Below, piece by piece: positions 1 to 11,475 of a stretch of 64,000 bases of DNA; within the stretch, counting starts at the first letter, position 1; the number at the start of each line of letters is the position of its first letter. The position numbers and the translations under genes are program-made. Source of the stretch: Spinacia oleracea (taxonomy: Eukaryota; Streptophyta; Magnoliopsida; Caryophyllales; Amaranthaceae); contig NC_079492.1 in the NCBI RefSeq assembly GCF_020520425.1, positions 111,325,157 to 111,389,156 on the forward strand. The letters run 5' to 3'. The notes under the pieces were generated by a model, which saw only the letters and a program-made list of their open reading frames with translations, searched no databases and was not told where the DNA came from.

Positions 1-459
1 TAACAATTTCATTTTTCTTAAATTCCCTATCGACATTTGTAAATTACACGAGGTACTCCTAAAAGAGGATTAAAACGGGAGAAATTTATTTATTCAGTTT
101 TGGTGTTTAGAGCATGATACAAAAGGTGGAGATAAAAATATATGTCGGGAGTGAACGAAATTACTTAAATTATGTATTCTTCTACTTGCAATTGTGAGTA
201 CGGAGTATATGTTAACAAAAAGCCCTGAATCAGGATGCAGTTATGATTAAGATATTGGACTTACGTAAGTGTAATATAAAACTGACTTCCCTAAGTTAAA
301 GACGGTATAGACAATCTCTGCAAAATGAAATGTTCTGTGATTGTTTGTGTGCTATAGCTATTAAAATTAGGGAAGATTTCAAAAGTGTTTACTAATATAC
401 ACTGCTAATATAATGCATAGTTTTGGGTTAAGTGTAGGCCTCGCTAATAAAGGTTGTTA

Positions 460-830
460 AGAACGTTAAAACTTGATTAATTATGCTTAATTATTTTTAT
501 TCAGCTTAACATTGTTTTAAATCCTAATTTCGAACTTTGATTTTAATTAACGAAGTTTTATTTCGCTTGAATTTTTAATATTGTTACACGATTTGTTTTT
601 TCAGATTTTACAATTTAATTTCAAATTTACAAGCTTAACGACCTTTTTAAATCTTAATTATTTCGGATTTTTAATAATTTCGAAACATTCTTATTAACGA
701 CAAATTTTGTTCGAAAACTAAATTTATTTATGATAATGATATTTTATAAAGAATTATTTCAAAAACATTCTTATTAACATTTCTATTTTTATCAATTCCT
801 AAAATAGAAACCAAAGTTTCTAAAATTTGC
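460..830 (+). repeat. Dispersed repeat, copy 1 (second copy inverted at 35190-35560)
   Basis: This stretch matches the reverse complement of 35190-35560 at most positions. Shared landmarks, in order, are TTTAAATCCTAATTT, CTTGAATTTTTAATATTG and TTACACGAT. The other copy ends in a sequence that reads GTAATACCCCG on its own strand, a word common at LTR edges of plant Gypsy elements. I infer an old dispersed LTR-type repeat. No coding capacity is seen. Confidence 0.6.
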
Positions 831-1726
831 AACTAAGTGAAATTACTAAAATGCCACGAAAGGATCAAAATTTCCATTTGCCTTCTCTTCCTTGCTCTTC
901 ACGGACAAGAATGAAGGAATTCCTTCCTTCCTCCCCACCCCCAATTCAGTCCATGTTCATTGTTTCTCCTTCACTCTAGCTGTTTACAAATTCAATTTCA
1001 ATTTCATAATTGAATTTCAATACCAAAAACCAAATTCAATTTCAATTTCACTTTTTTTTGTTCTTCTCTGATTCGAACCACCACAACGAACAACCACTGC
1101 AACCACCACCGTCTACCACCTCTGTCCAACACCACCCAACCATGACCACCGTCCACCACCGCACGCACCACCACCGTACCTACCGCTCTATATTCTCCTT
1201 CGCCGTGACCCTCTGCCCCCCCTGTCTCTCTCCCTTTCTTTCCCTTGCTGCACCACCAACGTCACACCACCACCACTTCCCAGCCACCGCACCATCTTCC
1301 AAATAAACCTCCGCCCCCGTATATTCAGGCGAACCGCCCTCCCACCTCCCAAACCGATCAAAAAACGCCACCAAACTCCCTTGTTTTTCGCCATGTTCGT
1401 GCTCCTTTCTCCCTCTCTCTCGACGTTTTGCTTCCATAAACCACCCACCACCGCCGGCGCCTTCACGGGCGCAACCCGACGACACCAAGACACCCAGACC
1501 ACAACCACCTTCTTCCTCTCTCCTACCTTTCCCCTGTTTCGTGCCCCCTCCCCTGCTCCGTGCTTCCCTTCCACAGAAAAAAAGTTCCAATTTGGAACTT
1601 TGTTTTCCTTTATTTTTCAAGCCAAGTCCCAATTCCCTTGGCCCAATTTCCTAAGTGAGTTCCACCATTTAATTTAAGCCCTAGATAATTGTTATTTACT
1701 CTTAGGTTAATAATAAAGATTTTAAA

Positions 1727-1728
<2 letters not shown>

Positions 1729-1760
<32 letters not shown>
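1729..1760. repeat. (AT)n microsatellite
   Basis: Uninterrupted AT dinucleotides, followed by a short (GA)n tract, just outside the left end of the Mutator-like element. Confidence 0.95.
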
Positions 1761-1775
<15 letters not shown>

Positions 1776-1803
1776 ATCAAATCAATCTAAGAGCTCATAT
1801 TTC

Positions 1804-1860
1804 CAACGCTCAGATTGTGCAGGGGTGTGCACGGTGCTCTTGGTGCACCTGTCCAAAAAC
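1804..1860 (+). repeat. Left terminal inverted repeat of the MULE
   Basis: Pairs with 26596-26652. Conserved blocks are GATT at base 10, CAGG, GTGTG, GGTGC, TTGGTGCACCTGTCC and AAAACG. The outermost nine bases are poorly conserved, so the repeat has decayed at its tip. The 9-bp target duplication lies immediately to the left. Confidence 0.85.
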
Positions 1861-2092
1861 GCAAAAATTAAACAATAAAACGCAACAACACTAAAACATC
1901 AGAAAAAAAAGAAAAGAACAGTGAAAATAAATCAGAAAAGAACATCAACAAGTATACTAAAAGAACAATAACAAAAGAACATAAAGAACACTAATATAAA
2001 AAGACAAAAGTAAAAATATTAAAAGCAGTTATGTTTTAAAATATAAAATTCAAAAAGAAACAGTTATTTATCTCTCCTCTTAAAAGGATTGG

Positions 2093-2100
2093 TATAAATA
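2093..2100 (+). promoter_or_regulatory. TATA box of the Ulp1-like gene
   Basis: TATAAATA lies 125 bases before the ATG at 2225. That spacing would put the transcription start near 2125 with a leader of about 100 bases. Position and sequence fit a plant core promoter; usage is inferred. Confidence 0.6.
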
Positions 2101-2224
2101 CCCAAATTGCAAAGTACCCTGTTACATGCAATTCTCAAAACCGATTTCCCCAAAAAACTAATCAACTTCCCTCCTACTCTCAACTGCATTTCTAACTCAA
2201 TTCAAACTCAATTCCTACAAGAAA

Positions 2225-5200
2225 ATGGGTAGAATGAAAAAATCCGACGAACCAAAAGCTTCTGCTGAGTAAGTTGGTTTTTTTCTTCTTCCAATTTTGG
2301 TTTATTTTAACTCAAATTCTAATTAATTTGGCAACTATACTAAAAATTTGCAATTGTAAACAGAAGTGATGAGATTCCTCTCAAGGATTTTGTGAAAAGG
2401 AAAAACAAAGAAATTTCAAAACCAGAAGAAGAAAATCCGGAAGCCAAGTAAGTTGTTTGGTTCAATTTCAATTTGAAAATCCAGATCTATATTTAAATTT
2501 AAATTGTTCTTTAACATTGAATTTGTGTTCTAACCACCAAAATGGCGATATTATTCTAGTTTATGCATTTTATATTTAAATTCCGTAACAATTTAGGAGT
2601 AAAATTCGTAAAATGTTAGATGTTCTTTTTCAACCGTTTAATGTTCTAATTATAAATAGAACGACGAAACTTTGATGAACTATAACCAGATCTATATTTG
2701 TGTGTTGTTCTTTTTAAGTGATGAAATTGTTCTTTTCCAACCAAATTACAAAAAAACTAGTAAATAAAACGACGAATTTTTTATGGACTTTAAAACCAGA
2801 TCTATATTTTTTCTTGTTCTTTTAACTGCTGGAATTGTTCTTTTCAAACTAATTTATGTTCTAATTAAAAAAGAACAGTAGCAAAACATAAAAAGAACAC
2901 TAGCAAAAACACAAAAAGAACACTTATATAAAAAACACAAAAAGAACAGTAGCAAAAACATAAAAAGAACACTAATATAAAAGACAAAAGTACAAATATA
3001 AAACTACATCTATATTTTTTCTTGTTCTTTTAACTGCTGGAATTGTTCTTTTCCAACTAATTTATGTTCTAATTAAAAAAGAACAATAGCAAAACATAAA
3101 AAGAACACTAGCAAAAACACAAAAAGAACACTTATATAAAAAACACAAAAAGAACAGTAGCAAAAACACAAAAAGAACACTTATATAAAAGACAAAAGTA
3201 CAAATATAAAACTACATCTATATTTTTTCTTGTTCTTTTAACTGCTGGAATTGTTCTTTTCCAACTAATTTATGTTCTAATTAAAAAAGAACAATAGCAA
3301 AACATAAAAAGAACACTAGCAAAAACACAAAAGAACACTTATATAAAAAACACAAAAAGAACAGTAGCAAAAACACAAAAGAACACTTATATAAAAAGAC
3401 AAAAGTACAAATATAAAACTACATCTATATTTTTTCTTGTTCTTTTAAGTTCTTCAAATGTTCTTTTCCAGCCAACAGATGTTCTAATTAAAAAAATAAC
3501 ACGACGTTGAATTTTAATATTTGTTACTGAACTTTTGATACAATTTATTTTTTGATATTAAAAATATGCTTTAATTATGTTATTTTATTCATCAAAAAGA
3601 ATATGAAAACAACACTTTAAATATGTAAAATGAACAATTGCTCATTCTATAAAAGAACACACTATTTTGATGCCATAGAAATACAAAGTTATAAAAAAAG
3701 AACATTAAAATAGGAAAAGAACATAGAATTAAGAACGAGAAAATTTACCTGAATCACCCGAGGCACCTTCATCAACAAGGAGAAAATTTGTTTTGAACTT
3801 TCTCTCTCATAGAATCTCTCCTCTGTTGGAAGAAACCAAAAACTAGTAGAATCTCTCTCATAGAATTAACAAGGAGAAAATTGGTTTTGAACTTTCTCTC
3901 TCATAGAATCTCTCCTCTGTTGGGAGAAACCAAAAACTCTCCTTTTTCTCTCTCAAGAATGTGTTTCTAAAATTAGAAGTTATGAATCTCAAAGGAGAAA
4001 TATTATATATATAGAAAATGAAAAATAAAAAAAATAAAAAAAATAAAAAAAGGGAGAAGGAGAAGAAATACAAGCCATGTTCATCCTAAGAACGGTGCAC
4101 TTGTTTTTTTGTTTTGGGTTTTGTTGTTCTGTTCTTTTATGATTTTTAGAAATAAATCTTAATGTTCTTTTATGTTTGTTCTTTTTTCAGAATGTTAAGT
4201 ATTGAAGAACAACGGAAGCAAATACTTCAACAGAAACAAATGCTGTTAGACATTCAAGAACAGCTGAAGGCACAAGAAGACAGGCTTAATGCACAGACCA
4301 ATGCCTCGAAAGATGAAAACGAGGATGAACATCCAAAACCCCAACCAAAAAAGAGAAAGTTAACTTTTCGATCAAGGTATATTCTATATTTTTTAGTTCT
4401 ACATATCATATCATTTATAATCATTATTTTCTTCTTAAAAAAATATTTCTTTGATTATTAGTGCACAAGAAGATGATGCACAGAAGGTTGATGTACAACC
4501 TGAAACAAAGAAAAAAGGAACAAGAGTCAAAACTATTCCAAATCGAAACAGAACAAGGTAACTTTTGAAATTTTATTGTTCTTTTATTTTTTGACAATGT
4601 TCTTTTAATCTTTTATTATGTTTTTAACCTTTATTTGGATTTAATGTTCTTTTCTTTGGCTATCATTGTTCTTTTAAATCACTCTTCTAATGTTCTTTTC
4701 TTTGTACGTAATGTTCTTTTTCCTATCTTTGTTGTTCTTTATTATTTTTGATGTTCTTTTGATTTTTAATTGTGGACATGATTCTTAAGTTGTGTAGTTA
4801 CCTTAATTTGGAATTAAGTGGTGTTCTTTTTGTGTTGAATTTAATGTTCTTTTTTTTATAACTAATGTTCTTTTGGTTTCTACACAGATTACAGCAATAT
4901 AAAAAAGAATTCCCTCAGACGATGAAAGAGGTCAAGGAGGAATTTGAAGCTCTAGAAAAGAAAAAATCTGCCCCAGTGAATAAGAAGCGCAAAGGAACTT
5001 CTAAGGTAAAACTACAAATATTCTTCTTTGAAAACGGATTCAACACATTTATAGAATAAAATATGATAATATAATTTTTTTTATGTTAAGAAGGGAAAAG
5101 AGATTGTTCTTCGTGAAGATTATGAAGAAGATGAAGAAGAAGTGGAAGAAGAATCAATATCTTCCTCTGCCTTTTTCATAAAGAAGGTCAAATAACTCAC

Positions 5201-8200
5201 TCTATATCTATGTTCTTTTATTTTTCTTTAATGTTCTTTTAAAATATACCTAATGTTCTTTTCTGGTATAACCAAAAAATTGTTCCTTATTTTGTTCTAT
5301 TTCGTACATTTACTGTTTTTTTAAACTCTAACTAATGATCTTTTCTCTATTGTTTCTTTTTTCAGAGAGGTAATGACAAAATGATTGCTGATGGAGAAAT
5401 GGAAGTGAAGGAAGAAGAAAAACCTGTGATTGATCCCAAACAAAAGCCCCATGAGCACAAACTGAATGTGAGGCAAACTCCTCAAATGCTGATGCGCTTT
5501 TTGAAGGGAATTTCATCTGATAAACCTATTAATAGGGAAAAGCAACAAGCTATCACAGAGTTAGGGTTCGGGTCTTTTCTAAACCTTGACATACCACCAA
5601 ATGTAAATCCATTCCCGTACGAGTTGCTTTCCCATTTCAACTCTTTAACCCGGGCCCTAGATTTACAAAAATCTTCCTTGCATATTACAATAGGGGACAT
5701 ATACCTTGTGTATGGTATCCCTATTGGAGGAGACCAGGTGATTGAATTGACAGATGAAACAGATCCAGCGGTGAAGAAAGTATTTTCAGATTTTTGGAAA
5801 TATTGGGATGTGCAATCTGGATGCCCAAAGTTGGTGAAAATGATAGAAACATTGATCAAAGAAACCACCAAAGTTGATGATAACTGGAAGAGATCTTTCC
5901 TCGTGGTTGTTGTTAACACAATGATCAAATCCACTACCAACATTTCGGTATAATTCAAAATTCTTTTCTTTATACTTAATGTTTTTTAACTTTCTTTACT
6001 GTTCTTTTTTATTTTTGTTCTTTTAATTTTTAGTTGTAGACATGATTGTTATGTTGTGTACTTATCTTTAATTGGATATAAATTGTGTTCTTTTTGAACT
6101 TAATGTTCTTTTCTTTGACTATCATTGTTGTTTTAATATCTCTTTCATGTATTTCTTAAATGTTCTTTCCTTATAATTTTTCTTTAAATCTTGATCTAAT
6201 GTTCTTTTCTTTGTACTTCATGTTCTTTTACCTATCTCTGCTGTTCTTTTTGATTTTTGTTGTTCTTTTGATTTTTAATTGTGGACATGATTCTTCTGTT
6301 GTGTAGTTACCTTAATATGGATTTAAGTTGTGTTCTTTATGATGAATTTAATGTTCTTTTTTTTAACTATCATTGTTCTTTTGATCACTCTTTCATGTGT
6401 TTCTTAAATGTTCTTTTCTTATAAGTTTTCTTTACATCTTCCTCTAATGTTCTTTTCTTTGTACTTAATGTTCTTTTGCCTATGTTTGCTGTTCTTTTTT
6501 ATTTTGGATGTTCCATTGATTTTTAAATGTGGACATGATTCTTCTGTTATGTACTTACCTTAATTTGGATTTAAGTTGTGTTCTTTTGTGTTGAATTTAA
6601 TGTTCTTTTTTTTAACTATCATTGTTCTTTTAGTGACTCTTTCATGTGTTTCTTTAATGTTCTTTTCTTATTATTTTTACTTCCTGTAATGTACTTTAAT
6701 GTTCTTTTTTTAAATATTTTTTTTATTATTCAATGAAGAATAATGACTAATTTTTTTTTATTTTTTATTTTTTATGTTTTTCTATTTCCAAAGCCAAACT
6801 TCAAATTCCTTGCTAGCACGGTTAATCTGAATCGAGTAAGGAATCTGAATTGGTGCCATTATGCCTATACCAGTCTTTTGACAGCAGCTAAATACTGGAA
6901 TGAGGACCGAAGCAGATGGTTTGCTGGTCCGCTACCATTTTTAATGGTATATTTTAAACATTAAGCTACCATTTTACTTTCATGTTCTTTTTTCATCTAA
7001 CTGACCAAAAAGTTATGTTGTTTTTCTGAAATTAGGTGTGTTATTTTGATCGAGTGCAAATTGAAAAAGAATATCCTCCAAGGAGCTTCCCCATCATTAG
7101 ATGCTGGTCAAGACAAATGATAAGCAGCAGGGTTAAGCATGATAATGAGTGTGGCTTTGGACATGGTATCATTCTTGACAGAATTGAAAGCCCACCAGAG
7201 CTAATACAGTATAGGAGAGATATTCTTTTGAAAAAAGAACAAGAAGAACCACCACAAGAAGAACAAGAACCAGAACAACCACAACCACCACCACCACAAC
7301 AAGAAGAACCACAACCACCACCACCAGAACAAGAAGAAGTACCACCACCACCACAACAAGAACAAGAACAACCACAACCACCACCAACAGAACAAGAACA
7401 AGTACCACCACCACCACCACTACAACAAAAACAACAACAGGCACATCAAAGTTCACCGGTGACTGAACTCGGTGAAGATCAGGAGATACCAGAGCAACAA
7501 ACACACTCCAAACCCGAGGAAGTCAAACTACCCTCGACAGTTGAGGTAAAAATAAAATTGAAACAGGATTTTATTTTTAATATTCTTTTATTCTTGTAAG
7601 ATGTTCTTTTTTCATGTATTTGTTCTTTTCATTTTACCCTATGTTGTTTTTAATGTTCTATTCAGTACTGATATAATGTTCTTTTAATCCTTTAATATGT
7701 TCTTTTGATCCTTTAACATGTTCTTTTTCTTTATTTGTTCATTTTAATTTTATCCCATGTCTTTCTTATGTTCTTTTACTATGTTATTTTCATCAGGAGT
7801 TTCATCAGGAGTTCTTGAAGACCACAGCTGAATTAAGTGGTGTGATGAACAAATTCAACAACCTCTTGTCGTTGTCAAAGAAGTTCTTTGACACGACTGT
7901 TGATGTAAAAGAAACAATGTCATTTAATATGGCAGAGATGTGGTCCAAGTGTTCAGAAACACAACTTCCAACCGTGTTTGATAACGCCAAGAATGCATCG
8001 AATGAGGAGAGAAAAGATTCACAGGAGATGGGTTCCATTCTGAGTCAAGACAAAGAGTTTTTCAGCTCGGACTACTTCTCCATTTTATTTGATGATGCAG
8101 TCAAGAAAGCGACTAGAGGGAAGAAAAAAGAAACTGTTATGGAAAAAGAAACAGAGGAACCTATGTCAGAGGAGCCTCTATCAGAGGAAAGTCTACCAGA

Positions 8201-11021
8201 ATTACCTCCATTTCTCACACCTCCCACTATGGACTCTGAAAATGATGGGGTTAATGATTTGACTTTGAAGCTTGGACTACCGTCCATTTCAGAAATTACC
8301 CCTACACATGACTATGAAGAGGAGATGAGGATCCAAGCACTCTTGATGAACAACTCTTTAACAGAACGTGACCTTCAAACGATTTCAGGGGAGAAGGAAG
8401 ATTATTCAGAAAAAGAACAGCAGTCTCCACCGAAAATCGAGTATGCGTTCTTTTAAACACAGTCACCTTACACATGTATAGAAAAAATGAGACTTTTTCT
8501 TTCAATTTTAACTATGTTCCTTCATTATTAATGCATTATTCTTTCTTCTATATCGCATGTTCTTTTATATTGTACTTAATGTTCTTTTTCCTATCTTTGC
8601 TGTTCTTTTTTATTTTAGTTGTTCTTTTGATTTTTAATTGTGGACATGATTCTTCTATTGTGTACTTACCTTAATATGGATTTAAGTTGTGTTCTAATGA
8701 TATCAAGTTAATGTGCTTTTTTTAACTATCATTGTTCTTTTGATCACTCTTTCATGTGTTTCTTTAATGTTCTTTTATATTGTACTTAATGTTCTTTTTG
8801 CTATCTTTGCATGTTCTTTAATATTATTTGTTTTTTGTTATTAAAATATTATTCTTTTATTGGTACTTTTTCTACTGTCATTGTGTTCTTATCTGTCTTA
8901 ATGCATTAATGTTAATCGTATTTTATTTTAAATGATCATTTGTTCTTTTATTATAAATGATTTTGTTCTTTTAGAATGTTCAAAATATATTTTCTCTCTG
9001 CACAGAGTACCTGAGAGTTTGAAGAACAATGATGATGCTTTGAACAAAAGCAGCGAAAAAGGAACACCAATCCCTAATCGAGAAGAACAAGATTTTGAGA
9101 CCCCAAAAGTTCCTGTAGCGGATTCCCAGGGTGATGTGATTACTCCATCAGTCTATCTGAGGTAAGAACACTCTTATGTTCTATTAGATATGATTTGGTG
9201 TTCTTTTTCTTCTTTGAATTGTTCTTTTTAATTTTGACTCTGTTCTTTCATATATTAAGACTGTTAATTTATTCACTATCAATGTGTTCTTTTCCTAAGA
9301 GATGAAGAGGATGTTCCAACAAAAACACAAAAAGATGAAGAGGATGTTCCAACTACAAGTCAAATCCCTGCCACAATGAGGATGAAGAGAATCAAGAATG
9401 TCCCTATAGTGTTACGGTCACCGTTTTTAATTCAGTATTCAGATTTACTTGAGGCTAGTGACAAACTAAGCCAAGAGGAAAAGGATTTGAAATGCATTCT
9501 TGATTATGCAATTGGAGAGGGTGATCCTAGGTAAATATTTTAACATAATTGCAATTAATTCAATCTACTTGTTCTTTTTAAATTTATAGTGTTCTTATAT
9601 TGATATCATTTTTATTGTTTAAAACAGTGAGTTGGTGTACTATGACAAATGGAACCTAATTACAAGAGAAAATATGCAAACCCTAGGTAAAATTAATTTC
9701 AGTTGTTCTTTTTCAACACATAGGTGTTCCTTTTGTACTAAAGTTTGTTCTTTTTTTTTTTTTTACAATAGGTGGGGATGTTTGGGTGGAAAATAATATC
9801 ATTGACACATTCGCAAAACTGTTGAATGATGATCGAAACCAGTGCGTAAAGACGAACATGAAATTCTACTTTTCGACAATTCCTTATGTAAGATTTAAAA
9901 CATCCAAAACCTTATTATTTTATTTGTTTATTATTTTATACTAGTGTATACTTAAAATTATTTTCTATATGAAGAATATGCTGTTACAAAACGACGCATA
10001 TGGTGGGACACAGGATAGCCAAGGAACTGAGCAGAAGAGGTTTCAGAATTTTATGGATTCCATTAAGCATGAAATGTCAGTTGCAAATGTTTCATCTCTA
10101 AAGGGATACCATCTGGTAAAAATGTTCTTTTTCTTTGCTAAATGTTCTTTTTTTTTTTTGGCTAAGTTGATGTTCTTTTTTCTTTGCCTAATGTTCTTTT
10201 CTGTTTTGGTAGTTGTTCTTTCCTGTTTTTTTTTTGGCTAAGTTGATGTTCTTTTTTCCTTGCCTAATGTTCTTTTTTGTTTTTGTAGTTGTTCTTTCCT
10301 TTTTAATTTTTTTTGGCTAAGTTGATGTTCTTTTTTCCTTGCCTAATGTTCTTTTTTGTTTTTGTAGTTGTTCTTTCCTGTTTGTTCTGGTGCACATTTC
10401 TTCCTTATTGTGATAAACAATAAAACAAAGAAAGTTGAAATTCTTGACAATCTCGATCTACCGGAGGGAATACCTTTTGAGAACAAATATGAACAGAATC
10501 CCCAAAAGACTGTAAGTCTATTGAGTAAATTTCATCTCAAAATAATATTTAAGTATTTCTGTTCTTTTTTATTTTCGGGTTGTTTAATATTTTGATCTTT
10601 GTTCTTTATAATCCATGCAGTTTGAAGCATGGTTGAAGTTTTGTGAGCTGGAAGGGTATCCATTAAAAAACACACAAATCAAGCAATATGAAATCACATT
10701 ACCTTCAATGACATGGAAAAATCGAGAAAACAAAGTCGACTGTGGGGTGTATGCAATGCGGCATATGGAGACATATAAAGGCAACCCGAATTGGGATTGT
10801 GGATTTACAAACTATGAAGATGATGTAAGTAGTTCCTAAATCTTATTTTTTTTCGAAAATTGTAAATATGTTATTTAAATAACACATTATTATTTTATTT
10901 TCAGAAAAACTATATTCGGCAGCTAAGGATACATTATGCAACACAAATCTTATCAAGCGCTCAGAACGAGAAGCATGAGTTGAGATATCTGGCACTGAAA
11001 CAAGCAAATCAAGTAGAATAG
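2225..11021 (+). CDS. MULE-borne Ulp1/SENP-like cysteine protease, 18 exons, open
   Basis: Exons: 2225-2268, 2364-2447, 4191-4376, 4462-4557, 4888-5005, 5091-5186, 5366-5947, 6794-6946, 7036-7545, 7797-8440, 9006-9161, 9300-9530, 9628-9686, 9772-9887, 9975-10115, 10368-10511, 10621-10824, 10905-11021. All 17 introns have GT-AG ends, every phase agrees, and the join is open for about 1226 residues. The N-terminus has a Gln/Glu-rich coiled coil (about 44-75) and Lys-rich stretches. Exons 7-8 hold a domain resembling those accompanying plant transposon Ulp1 proteins (GFGSFLNLDIPP, IYLVYGIPIGG, RWFAGPLPFLM). Exon 9 encodes a Pro/Gln/Glu tract (about 519-588). The C-terminus is a C48 peptidase: His1082 (GAHFFLIVI), Asp1099 (EILDNLD) and Cys1161 (KVDCGVYAMRHME). 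The Gln usually six residues before the Cys appears to be Arg, so activity is uncertain. Such enzymes cut SUMO precursors or conjugates; the substrate of transposon versions is unknown. Confidence 0.85.
2801..3480 (+). repeat. 208-bp tandem repeat in intron 2 of the Ulp1 gene
   Basis: The landmark TCTATATTTTTTCTTG recurs at about 2801, 3009, 3217 and 3424, giving a period of 207-208 bases and three full units plus a partial one. Each unit carries the word TGTTCTTTT in its first part and its complement, AAAAGAACA, in its second part. Confidence 0.9.
3768..3940 (+). repeat. About 96-bp direct duplication in intron 2
   Basis: Two copies of AACAAGGAGAAAATT through GAGAAACCAAAAACT, starting near 3773 and 3869. 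Each contains CTCTCTCATAGAATCTCTCC. Together with the AAAAGAACA words before it, this looks like a MULE leader region in reverse orientation lodged in the intron. Confidence 0.75.
4640..8860 (+). repeat. Shared intron module in introns 4, 7 and 10 of the Ulp1 gene
   Basis: A unit of about 245 bases recurs in three different introns. Landmark blocks are TGTGGACATGATTCTT, TTGTGTAGTTACCTTAAT, ATCATTGTTCTTTT and TTTCATGTGTTTCTT. Copies lie near 4765 (intron 4), near 6030, 6270 and 6520 (intron 7) and near 8630 (intron 10). The span given is an envelope that includes intervening exons, which are not part of the repeat. Confidence 0.8.
10125..10385 (+). repeat. Triplicated splice-acceptor unit in intron 15
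   Basis: A unit of about 77 bases (GGCTAAGTTGATGTTC, GCCTAATGTTC, TTGTAGTTGTTCTTTCC) is repeated three times. Each unit ends in a TAG that could serve as an acceptor, at 10210-10212, 10286-10288 and 10365-10367. Only the last leads into the catalytic His exon without a stop; the first runs into a stop in the chosen phase. Confidence 0.75.
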
Positions 11022-11475
11022 ACATTACTTTTGAAACAATGGTTTGATATTGGATGTTGTTGTTCTTTAAAAACAAGCATGAGTTGGTTGTGGTTTGGTT
11101 TAAAACAATGGTTTGTTATTGTTCTTTTGAAACAATGGTTTGATAGTGTTCCTTAGAAACAATGGTTTGATAGTATCTGTGTTCTTTTAATGTTGCTGAT
11201 TGTTCTTTTGAACTAGTAGTTTGTGAATTGGTTTAGAAACAATTGTTCTTTTGAACTGGTTGTTTGTAAATGTTCTTTTAATGTTGCTGTTTGTTGTTCT
11301 TTTGAATATCAGGATGTAAATACTTAAGGTATTATGTTGTGAATTCAAATTATATATATAAAACTTCATATTAAAAACTACATTTTGTTGATTCCACAAA
11401 CAACAGTAGCTTGCAATCAACTAATATGAATATGTTCTTTTAAAAAATGAACAAATTACCAATCACGAAAAGAAT
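11022..11475. other. Convergent 3' flanks between the two MULE genes
   Basis: This 454-base gap separates the two stop codons. It holds four or five loose copies of AACAATGGTTTGAT with TGTTCTTTT between them (about 11030-11310), then AT-rich sequence. TGTTCTTTT is in + orientation up to about 11440. From about 11590, inside the transposase intron, it appears only as its complement. Poly(A) signals for both genes presumably lie here, but I cannot single them out. Confidence 0.6.

Larger units (their letters stand above)
1..1794. other. Left flank: repeat-derived, no supportable gene
   Basis: I see no convincing gene here. The first 450 bases are AT-rich and unremarkable. Bases about 460-830 belong to a repeat family listed separately. 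Bases about 1080-1600 are a C- and CCA-rich stretch giving Pro/His/Thr-rich translations on both strands, which is what low-complexity sequence does in every frame. This whole block may be the end of an old LTR element, but I could not find its other end. Confidence 0.5.

Noticed and set aside
1010-1677. Several overlapping frames of 64-150 codons on both strands
   Set aside because: They come from a CCA/CTT-rich stretch that stays open in many frames by composition; no domain, and no splice-consistent model.
2860-3730. Regularly spaced AAAAGAACA repeats looking like a CRISPR array
   Set aside because: The repeats are short, spacers are not unique or of equal length, and the DNA is plant nuclear.
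7169-7504. Val/Leu- and Trp-rich frames on the minus strand
   Set aside because: They are the antisense shadow of the Pro/Gln/Glu tract of the Ulp1 exon.
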